From the NCBI GenBank assembly GCA_964035015.1, contig OZ035997.1:10401426-10465425 (forward strand): 64,000 nucleotides of DNA, in the 5' to 3' direction. This document shows, piece after piece, positions 37,001 through 49,134 of the stretch; within the stretch, counting starts at the first letter, position 1; every line of letters starts with the position of its first letter. The notes below the pieces were generated by a model. That model was not told the origin of the DNA, did no database searches, and saw only the letters and a program-made list of their open reading frames with translations. This DNA is from Corallium rubrum. Taxonomy: Eukaryota > Cnidaria > Anthozoa > Scleralcyonacea > Coralliidae. Both the position numbers and the translations under genes were made by a program.

Positions 37001-40000
37001 AAAAAACATGTACTTTCCTGACCGGCTGACCATCGAATTTGCTTTTTTCGGCAGATATTTTTGTCATTTTTGTCGCTAAAAATACCACTGTTTTCTTCAT
37101 TGTCATCTGTAAGAAAGTTTACACCGAATTTCCTGATGGGTCACAGACAGTGGTCACAGAGTTAAAAGAACTCGAACGTATGTTTGTCGAACAGCAGCCG
37201 GAAACCATTTTCAAAACTGTGGCCTCTAGGGCCTAGTGCCCTATTCTCAATGTGCATGATGGGATCGGTCACCATTTTGTATACATGATGCAATGAAGGT
37301 CTGCGGAGGAGGCAGGGTCCACTATGGGGGGGTGTCAACTCAAGATGGCGGCTCAAGCGGGGAAAAGCGCAAGTGACCCCTTGGTGCTCGACAACATCAG
37401 TATGTTAGCGGGAAATACGAGTTTTTATTATATGGCAGCAGCGCTGAGAGGTCCGAATACGGAAATCCTGTAATTTGATTGGTTCATTTATGATTGGAAA
37501 TTTTTTTAACAAAATGGCAGTCATGTGAGTATATGCAATAAGATGGATTATAATTTCAGAACTACTCATTGTTGAAATATATCGTGCAGGTATGTTGTTA
37601 GAAATTTTATAAGCTTTCATTTGATTTATAGTTCGAGTTTCCACGTTTTGTGAAAGTTTTTAAAATGTCCAAAACGTTCGTAACATTGTTCGTAATAATA
37701 TAACATTTACTTCTCACAAGTACTAGAATTTCAGATGATTTTTTATTGAACTACTTAACATACGATCTTGAGCAATATGTCAAACAAAAGCAATTGAAGA
37801 ATACTATTTGGGGTAGAAAGTTCAGGATTCTAGCTCAACGGAAAGTACTTTAAAAATGGGAAAATATCTGCCATTTTCGTTTAGTTCGCAAGAAAGATGG
37901 GTCGAGTTTTCACAGAACGTTCACAACATTTATGACCATAAAATAAACTACTTATTGACCTGTCCTCGCTTGTTCGGTCTGTACTAGTGAAATATCGGAC
38001 CTCTGTTTTTTGCACAGACCTCAACTCGCTGCGTCGTCTCGGTCCGTACTAAAAAAACATCGGTCCGATATTTCACTAGTACAAACCTCACGCTCGGTCA
38101 GTAAGTAGTTACTATTTGCAGTGTCGAAATTTTGGATCGGTTGAATCGATAGAGCTTCTTGCATGCTTTTGTTTTACTCGTTTTTTGGCTTTAGTTCCCT
38201 TAAGACAACCTAAACGTTTGGTAGAAATACCTTTCTTAGGATACTTTTGTTTATCGTTGTCGTAGATAGCGAAAGTAAACAAACCACTGACCTACAGCAA
38301 ATCTCTGTTGAATGGCTGTAATTGTCAACCAAAACTATCAAAAACACTTCCCTCTTGAATATATTCTATTTTTCTGTTAATGTGAAGCAGTATAATGTTC
38401 CAGAATATAAGCTCCCTCTTGGTTTTCGCTGATTTGGTCGCTTCGGCCGCCATCTTGAATTTGCCCGCTTGAGCCGCCATTTTGAAGCTCAAAAGTGGGA
38501 CCACTATCGAAACAGTGCGTCCACTATCGAAACAATGATCCTGTTGTTAGTCGGCGATCTATACCTCCTATATCAATGGTCGACACGATTTGTCCATCAG
38601 GCGCGGATCCAGGATTTTTCGTACGTTAGTCAAAATGTTCGTTTGTGAACATTCGGGGGGGGGGGGGACAGCCTTTGGAAGGCCAAAAAAGAGCAAACTG
38701 GTTTTAAATCAATTTATTTATGTACTAGAGATCGTATTACACCAAGCCATGTTGTCTAACAAGTCAACAAGACACTGACACAGTCCATATACATTATATG
38801 GATAATAGATATCCAAATCAAAATCTTAAACTAATACCAGGCGACAAAAAGCATAAACAAAATGCCTACACTACAGTATATATTGGTTCGGCTGGGTTCG
38901 CGGTATATAAGTGAAATATTTAATATTAATAAACGTTTGACCGCAGTAATATGCTAATTTCATAAACGATCATGACAGCCGGTCATGGCGCACAGATTGT
39001 TTTGTTAATACAAGTCCAAAACTATTATAATAAGAGTCAAATTTAGTTAAAATAGAATATATTTACATTATGGCTGTACAAGACTTGTTTTTCCTTTCTC
39101 GAACATACTTCGGGATGAAAGATTCGGCAACAAAATTTCTACTGAGGCAGAAGCTCGTGTTGTTGATAGCACTCAGCTCTTCAGCAGAAGTCTTCGGCAA
39201 AGCGTCGATTCGCTTCATCAGATCAGCGTAAACATCTTGAAGATATGGCCGATCGTTTCTCTCAAACGCGGACTGCACAGTCTCGTAAATACTACAAGAC
39301 ATTGCAGTATATTCGCTATTTCGCTTTTATATTTCTTTTACTTGAAACTGAACCTTCACGTTCAAGCTGCGATCAGAAAGGCTATAGAATCATGCCGTAT
39401 ACACTGAAGGCTGATGCATATGATCGATCAAAAAATGTAGCCAATGAGAATTCAGATATTTTTTGAATTAGCCAATTGGATAGCTTGTATTCAAGCCCCT
39501 GATCCACAAACCGATCAGATGGTTCAAGTCGCTCAACCTAACGAAAATAATCAGCGTGTACAAGTAACTTCGAGGTACATTACTTGGTCTTACATTAAAG
39601 ACGATAGCAGAGAAATCACTAAACAAATACTTGGAGGATTCGTAGGTTTTGAATGAGCAACATCAACCGTAGGTTTGATTTTTGAATGAATGATGTTGAG
39701 GACGATTGGGAACCTCTGTAGAATTCAGAATTAACGATTTTCCCGATCCAGTTTGTAGGATTATGAAGGCATTCTTTTTTAAAAGAAGGCTCTATTAATC
39801 ACTTCTTGAAATTTTGTAAGATTCTATTGAATATCGATTTGCCTTTTGCTTTTGAGTAAAGTCCCTCGTCAGCACGAACATTTTCTATTTTTGTTGGACA
39901 TTTAACATCTGACCGTGCGAAATCTTGCAGGCTACATTTCTATTAAAAAAAAAGTAGACGTTCTCTGACCAAAAATTGATTTTATTTCGAGCTTTCGACT

Positions 40001-43000
40001 GTCAGCCTACAGTCTTCAACGGGATAAAGATGAAAGAAAAACAGTAACAAGTCCTATATAATGTTTACATGTATAGAACAAAGCAACGATATACAATAAA
40101 TCGGATCCAGAAACGAGCACTAAAAATATTTTATTTGGAACATCTTATGAAATTAAATTAACAAGGTTTTTACCTAAAATAAGCTAAACATTTTCGATTA
40201 TTTAATTCGTCATCAGGGTTGAAATAATTAAAGTTGGTAGCTGCTATATAATTACACGTAAAATAATATCAAAAACTACATAACATTTGCGTTTTTTTTG
40301 TTTTATTTTTTTGTCCAGGAAAGCTGTTTCGAGCCAGTGATTTGCCGGCTATTGTAGAATTTTTTCTCATGTTCCATAAAGACAAACCAGTTGATTGGCT
40401 ACTCGATCACATTCTTTGGGTGAAAGTTTGCAGCCCAGATAAAGATCAGGTAATCTACATCTACAGTATGTCTACTCTACAACATTTTTGTGTGTTTTTT
40501 AATCGGCATTTTGGGCTGTAATTGAAAAGCACTAGCGCGTATTCTTAAAAAAATTGTGTGGTACAAAAAGCAATCATCTACAGCACGGCACAGGACGAGA
40601 AAATATGTCATGATTTACGTCTAAAGCTCTCTGCCTTCAGGAACTTGTGACATGTATGATCATTAAAGTGAAATATGATTGGCGGAACTCAAAAGTGGAA
40701 AATGAACCTATTTCAATTTTTCAGCTTTAGGAATACACAGAAGTTCGTCAATGTTACAGATTAAATCGCTGTTGATGTTTTATGTATTGGTCACCGAATG
40801 ATTACGGGTTTGGGGAGCACGGGTGGCGTGTGCTGTTAGCGCGCTGCCTCTCACCAAATGTTAAGCCCAGTTAGAGCCTGTTCACATGAGACCGAGTTAC
40901 CTCGGGGGGTAGGGATAACTCGGGGGCTAGGGTCAATGTTGACCCTGTTTCACATGATAAAACACAACTACATGTACCAGTTGTCCCCCGAGATAACCCT
41001 AGCTTTCACGTGAATAAATTAACTTGCCAGTAACGTCAACAATTAAACGCACGCAAATGGCACGTGAACAAGAATAGTCGCATGCGTAATTATACAAAAG
41101 TTGACCCTTACCCCCGAGATAAGTCGGGTGAAAGCGTTCACATGGAGGTAGGGATAACTCGGGGGACTATATCGCTCTATATCGGGGTATATCGCTCCGA
41201 CCGAGTTATCTCGGTCTCATGTGAACGGTTTACTTTTTTAACATGGAAATAAACTAACACCGAGTTATCTCGGGGGATAGGAATAACCCTACCCCCCGAG
41301 ATAACTCGCCTCGTGTGAACAGGCCCTTAGATGGGGTTAGTACTTGGATGGGTGACTGTTTGGGAATGACCCCGTTGTCGAGCTTGGAACTCATGTGAGT
41401 AGAGTTGTAGTTGATCTCTGCTGTGCTTCGAGAGTTTTTCGCCGGGTACTCCGGTTTTCCTCCCTCCATAAAATCAACACCTACATCTTAGCTGATCCCT
41501 GGTCTGAACTGTGTCGTATGGCGGCTGCCGGGAGCGCCTTTAATATGCCTCTACACGGCCACGTTGATCTTTGTCCTTCGCAATTCAGCCACTGGCTGCA
41601 AGGATGATTAGCCCCCAGTCCTTTTTAGATGTGGGGTGGGGTTAGGGGTACTTCATTTGGTGACCGATACATTAAACGAGGACTGCAGTCCGTTTTGCGC
41701 ACGTTAATTCCTTGATTTTGTTGTTGGGGACTCCGCCTGAAATCCAACATACTCGTTCTCACTCTACGCCGGGCCAATAGTTGATGTTCTTGTTCGTAAA
41801 CGAGATGGCCAAACCTTGAAAAACTCCTTCGTCAAGCACTGCATGGTTGTAGCAGGAAATCATATTGCTACCAAAGATGCCTGGAGCTGAAAACAGATCA
41901 GAAAGTGCCGTCGTGTTATTTGATTTTAACTCTGTTCAGTAGAAACCAGATAATCTGTGGTAAGTCTTTGAACGAATTCGTTTAAGCCTTTTAAAATATT
42001 ATCAAAATTATAAGAACTCAAATCAAAACGTAAACAGTTCTATTGACTGCGCATGCAAAACGAACTGTAGTCCCTCTTTAAACATCAACCTAAATCGTAA
42101 CATGTTTTCTCGCTCCACGCCTTAGATCATTAAGTTTTGTAACGTTGCCCCAATTTCACGCATGAACATTGCATTTGACACATAATAGGAATAAATCCGT
42201 TTGGAGAACATAAATCTGAAATAACCTGTTCGGAGTTTCAGATTTGATGAGATTAAGGATAAAATCCAGCTCATTCAAGTGTGACGGAGAACACAACAAA
42301 TATGCACCGAGGCTGAATTTTTATAGTTCGAAAACTTGGTTTTCGATTGTGAGCATCAAATAAAGACTTGAATTATCATCAAGAACAATCAATGGCAAAA
42401 ATTGTTCTAACAAAAGACCTAAGCATTTCAAATCAATAAGGTATCTTCCTTAGTCCAGTCTCAATCTCAGGTTATACCTGAACAGTTTTATCTTGATTCA
42501 GATCTCACGGGCAGTGGGAACTCGGAACTGACTTATTGCTCAATATGTAACCTGCTTTCTTTTTTTGCAGGCCCATTGCAACCGCGAGAAAACCCAACTA
42601 AGAATACGATTTAAGCCATCGCTTTTCCAGCATATTGGAAAAGAATCGTCATTACCAGGAAAAAGACAAAACCTTATTGTAAGTCAACTCTCCAATTAAA
42701 CATGCTTAATACAGTACATTAAGTTGTTTTAAGACAGGGCCACTTTTGAAACAGATTGGAGCTACTGGCTCCGTAGTTCCTTAATCAGTTGAAAGCTTAA
42801 AGTGCCTATGAAAAGATAATTAAATCTCTCTTATCTGAAAGAACACTTAAAATAATAGAGTAACATCTTTTGCAGCTGTTCGTTTCCTTACTTCGTTCTT
42901 GAGATATTTCAGTTTGTTTGATATGCAAATTAAACATTTTTATATCGTACGTGCATAATGAGTTATTGGAGAAGGTTATATATCTTTTCTATTATCAAAC

Positions 43001-46000
43001 CAAATTAATTCGAAGGAAGCGTGTTGGTGTTTCTCCCACAACACACATGCAAAGAAAACAACAAACTGCAAAAGATGTTACTTTGTCACTTTAAGTGTTC
43101 TGTCAAATAAGACATAGTTAATTTTCGTGTCATAGACACTGTAAAGCTATAGATCATTTTCATCTGACGTCACCGCGGCTATATTGGTGTTCAATGAAAT
43201 ACCATCTTTATACAGTTATTTCTCGTAATTTTAGGACAAAGACTTCAAGAAAGCTCCTTTATTCCAAGCTCATCTTAATCCGAAGGCGACTGCAATAACA
43301 ACGATTAATGTCTACCAGACTTTCACCATAGAAAAGGCGTACACTGGACAGACATTCTTCTGGGGACTCACGCCACACAAGGGAGACGTCATCAGGTTCA
43401 AGTTTCTAGAAAATATTGCCCTTATACAGTAAGTTCGCGAATATTGGGAAATAGTAGAAACTTTAACTAGTATATTCAGCGCATGACGCACCCATGCCAG
43501 ACTGCAAGAGGAAGACGAAGGTTACGTATTTTCGCCGTTATGTTCTCCAATCATTTCCTGTTTATGTCACACAACAACTCATCTTTCGCATTTATTTTTT
43601 TTACGGCAAACATTTTGAAAATGCTTACTACGTATTTATCTTCGTACCCCTGTTCTACATGCTGTCGACAAGATTAAATGTCGCCCAGTAGAGTTGTTGT
43701 CTTGGTAATCGACCACAAATCAACCCGCGGGGCATGCAGTGCTCTAACTTCCTGTTTCTTGCACGCTACAATTCGTCTTTCACATTTTTCACAATTTTTG
43801 TTTAAACCCAATCATGTTTCCAAAGTTTTATTGGCCTATTTTGTGCACGGTCCGGAGTACTGTCGAGTACGCCGAATGATGCGTCGGTACGCATAGCCAT
43901 TCTCGAGATTTAGCGGACAAAGGAACAAAGGGACAGACGGAAGTGGGCTTACAGTATTATAATATAGACTATTACAAATGCTGCAATTTGATTCGATGCC
44001 TATACTGTACTCGATATTTATATTCGTTGATAGATATCGACTAGGAAATTGAGTACTAGGACACACGTGGTCATACAGCGAAACATAGAGGCCTCCGAGG
44101 AGTGGAGGATTTGACTAACCTTGGTTTTCACGCAGAAACAATTGCATATTAAAAATGCAAAATTTAATTTCAGAGGTATTTATTATATTTACAGTTGCTA
44201 AGAGGCGGTCGCTTATGAAGCCGATGAAAGTTTGACTCTAGGTCACATTTAATCTCACCGTGTCTTTATTTTTGCAACTGGTAACTAAACAATTACTGTT
44301 AACTGTGTGCATAACTGAACGATCAGAGTTGGAAAAAAGCTGCGGGTATGCGGGTACCACTCAGAGGAAGGTTTACTTTAGTGAGGAAGGTTTAAAGTGA
44401 AAACACGTGAAACAACACATTCGGTAATCTGAGAAAGTTACAACTGACCAAGCAAGGTGTCGAGAAGAAAAGCGATTTGCAGCAAAACATTGGCTAACCA
44501 ACAATTATACAGCACTGGCAGTGGCAGCAGTAACATGTGTGAGACATGTACGCTGATGTCTGCTGTGATGTTTGTATCTTGAATCTTCGCAGCAGTCGAG
44601 GGTAGTTAGTAGGCTGTCAGTCAGCAGCGGTCAGTTATTAGTAGCTATTGTAGTATGCCAAAGCTTACCTGTATAGGAAAACCTAGAAAACCAAGGTACT
44701 GTAAGTCACGAAGTATTTGAAATCAAACTACAAAATCAGCAATCTTCAATTCCCTTTTCCACTGGCACTGGGAGTTGGCGTTCCAGTTATCTATAGAGTT
44801 TGAAGGGTAGTAGCGGCTAACTAAAATTACATGGTAACCCTGTACTGTTACTTGAAGCACAGACTATTGTTTATTTCTACAGAATACAAATATAAAATAT
44901 GTATATTTTTTTAGCTTTCGTATCAAGACCGGCAACCTGGAACATCCTGGTGATATTTTTACCAACGCATCTGTTTCATTATTGACAAGTGAAAATAAAG
45001 CCAAAAGACTGAAGGGTAAGTTTTAAATTTGGTTTTGAATTTTATTATTTCTTTCTTAATAATATACATGACAAAATTACTGCATCCTGATTGGTCGAGA
45101 GGAGTGCAATTTCAATGTAATACAGTGCAGAAAAGGTGTAATACAGTGCAGAAAAATGAAATACAGTGCAAATTTCAATGAGTATTAAGCATTCTGATTG
45201 GCTAAACAACCGGAAACTACCGGAAAGCCAATTAAATGCCTATGCGGATTTTGAAGGATGGATTTTCCTTCACGAGAAAATCCAATATGGCGACCAAAAC
45301 ATACAGTTGTCCAAGAACATTTCGATGAAATACAGAGTGAATTTTGCTTTAATATTGTTATAAAAGTCCCTGCAAGAAGACTAGAATAGGTTAGATGCTA
45401 TGAGTAAAACGTTTGACGTATTTAGTAAACAAAATGAAGCAATTTTCAACCATTAAAGCTTCGAGAAGTGGAGCAATGAGTGGTATGTAACTTCGTAGCT
45501 GGAAAAACATTGTCTAACATTTTCATGTATATTATTAATAAGTAATAGCATGGTTTCGAGTGCAATTTTGAAAAAACACGCACTCGTGAGTTTTTCAAAG
45601 ACCTCAAATAGCACTCGTCCTTTGGACTCGTGCAATTTTGATAGTCTTTGAAAAACTCACTCGTGCATGTTTTTTCCAAATTGCACTCTAAACCATGCGA
45701 TTACCTATACAAAATCTTTTACTATGATAATTCATGAGGAAACTCTTAAGGAAATTAAGGTTTAATCAGTGTCTGTGTAGCGTGGTACAGGACTGATTAG
45801 TAGAACATCATTCTGTATCACATTTACAAACAGCAATTTTTTATGAATCAGTTCTGTATCACATTTACAAACGCCAATTTTTTATTCATTAGTTTTGTAT
45901 CGCATTTACAGACACTGATTAAAAAACCTTCATTTCTCTTCAATTATTCTTTTGAATAAACTTCTTTCTTCACGAATTTGCTTCAGTAAGCACGAACAAC

Positions 46001-46949
46001 GGCTTGAAATCGTGGTTGTGTATGAAAGATAACAGTGAATGATCTCATTGCCAACCTCGACTTGGAGCCATTGTAAAGCACGGGGCGATAGCCGAGTGTT
46101 TTACTAGCTTATCGAGTGCATTATAACTCGATACGCGCACAGCGACTAAGTTTTTTATTTATTTTATAAAATAATGACTTTAAATTGTCAATAAACCCAA
46201 GAAAAGTAAACAAAAAAAACAGATTACCTGTCTCAGGACGAGTTAGTTACCATTTAGCTCCACGCGTGGCCTCGTACAACACGTCGGCGATTTTAGCGAT
46301 GAAAATGCACTTAATGTTGCACTGAAAACATTCTGCTGTGTTAATTACGTGATTAGACACATATCCAAGTAATTTCGTTGATGATTAAATCCACATAAAA
46401 TTAATCAAAAACGACAAAATCGTCGCGAAGTATCTCGTGTGCCGTGCCGTTATGGAGTTATAATGTCACGCTTGTTTGACTCAATAGAGTGCGTGTTGTC
46501 ATTCATTTACTTCCGGTTATTTTATAATAACGATTTACGTTGTAGTCACAATATATTTCACAACTTGTTAATTCAAAACGCGATAAAATTAAAGTTATGC
46601 AACTAATAAAATATCGCCGACACCATTTTGTAGAAGAGTATGTACTTAGTAACTACCAAAAGTTTCAGCGAAAAATATTGAAATGCTGCGAAGTTCTAAC
46701 TGTTGAAAAACACAAATTTTGGCGAAAAATTGAGCGGAGAAGAAGCGTGTGGAAGATTTCCGTGTTGAGTAATTAGTCCCGCCTCTTGAAGTAAAAAACT
46801 CGTTTCCCAAAATTTTTGTCACTGACAGATAATGTTGCACTAGTTTAAAAATTGAAAAAAGGAGGTTTTTGACATTTCCCCCCTATTGCTACCTTAAGGG
46901 AGAAACCACCAGTCGAGTGCGCAATATGTACCTACATATATCTGCACAA

Positions 46950-47028
<79 letters not shown>

Positions 47029-47139
47029 AGAGCCAGCTTTCGTCAAACAGTTCCAGACGAGAATATAAAATCAGCAGAGAACTAAGTTTAAAACATCTTT
47101 ATTGATCAATAAAGATGTTTTAAACTTAGTTCTCTGCTG

Positions 47140-47207
<68 letters not shown>

Positions 47208-49070
47208 TTATGCACTTAATTATGATTTGTATAAGTACTGACTTGTACTGTAAACTCACTTGTCAAAAGTAGAATTTAATAACGTTTTGTTAGCTATTTG
47301 TGCTCTTGAAGAACGGAGGAAGGTAAAATATAACGAACAAAAACTTCATTGCGAATAATAATATATAAAACGACAATGTTGTTATTCAGTCGGCGACGGT
47401 CGCCGATTTATGATTTAGATGCATGTTAAAACGGTAAAAACGAAAAGTAATAAAGAACAATACAGAAAGCAGTGCTTTTCTGCTCGGTCGGCGACATATG
47501 AGAACTAGGCTTTAATTACCGGTTCTTATATATATATATTCTCTTGGCTTTTGTATTTATTCAAAATATTGTGGAACCATTAAGATCTAAAATAGTACAA
47601 AAGATCTTAATTACTTTTTTTTTGTTTTCTGGTTTTTGTATATTTCGTTTCAACGGTACTTTGTTGTTGGTTCTTTTAGATCGTCGTGAAACACCTGCCT
47701 CAGATGTGGAAGCACAGAAAAAGTTTGTTAAAGATGAATTTTATCCGAGTGATTATATACAAGTTGGTAAATTTGCCAATGGTCTTGCCGATGGCGCTGT
47801 GCCAAAAAGCATTAAAGAAGTGAGCGAGCTTTTAATTAAGGTTCATAATCACACCGGACAAAATTGGGTGGTAATTAGTGAGGTAAGTACAGATGCAATA
47901 GTTATTTGTATTTCAAGATACGGCAGTTTTTCCTAGGTTCGTAACTGGAAATTCGTAACGCACATCATGTTTATTAATCACGCTTTTCGAGTGGCCCAAA
48001 CCACTGATTGTTATTATCGTTGTCATTGTTATCGTTAAGGTTTTACTCCCGCCAGGAAATTATAGGCTTTTTACCTCCGTTTGTTTGTTTGTTTGTTTGT
48101 TTGTTTGTTTGTTTGTTTGTTTGTTTGTTTGTTTGTTTGTTTGTTTGTTTGTTTGTTTGTTTGTTTGTTTGTTTGTTTGTTTGTTTGTTTGTTTGTTTGT
48201 TTGTTTGTTTGTTTGTTTGTTTGTTTGTTTGTTTGTTTGTTTGTTTGTTTGTTTGTTTGTTTGTTTGTTTGTTTGTTTGTTTGTTTGTATTAACGACCTT
48301 AAGATGCTACCACGGCAATCTCAACGATGGCGGCCTCCAAATAAAAGATTCTATCCCAAGAGTAATCCCAACACCGTCCTCGTTCTTTGTACAACACCAC
48401 TTAGAGCATTTTCACGTCTTCAGGACGACGTCAACTCACCAAAAGATGAGAACTGTCCCTTGTCATTGATCCCAACACAAACACTACAATCATTTTAGCA
48501 ATACTGGGTCGTTTTAAAAGTTATTAAACTAAGTTCAAGTATCAAATATAATAGTCAGTTGACTGTGACATTTTCCACTTATGGAATTTATGTTGCTTTT
48601 TAAGCGCCGTTGTCGTCGTAGCATCGTAAGGTCCCTATTATTTAGCTGAATTAACAAATAACAATTGACTTAGGCTCAACAGTTCCATTGTTTAAAGAAT
48701 AAAGCGGTCTCTGAGTGGCCTCTAGTTTGCTATGTTTATCGTTCTCCTTGTTATCGTTGATGATGATGATGCAACTTTATTTATACAGGGTAGCTCATTC
48801 AGCAACGAGGCTAGTGTCCAGAGGGACTCATTGTCATTGTTGTTATCGTTATGTTGTTCTTTTTGTTTCTTGCCTAGTGATTGTTGTTGTTGTTGTTTTT
48901 GGTGTTGGTGGTGTTGTTGTTGGTGGTATTGTTGGTATTGTTGTTGGTGTTGTTGTTGGTGGTGGTGGTGTTGTTGTTGGTGGTGGTGGTGTTGTTGTTG
49001 TTGGTGGTGGTGGTGGTAGTTTTGTTGGTGTTGTTGGTGGTGGTGGTGGTGGTAGTGTTGTTGTTGTTAG

Positions 49071-49134
<64 letters not shown>

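Noticed and set aside
39444..39656. 70-codon plus-strand ORF next to the small antisense gene candidate
   Set aside because: There is no family similarity, no convincing start context or promoter, and the frame is short; chance cannot be excluded.
39944..40215. Another hammerhead-like tip (CTGACAGTCGAAAGC on the minus strand)
   Set aside because: It looks like a Penelope-type tail, but CUGANGA, helix II and GAAAC cannot be assigned together.
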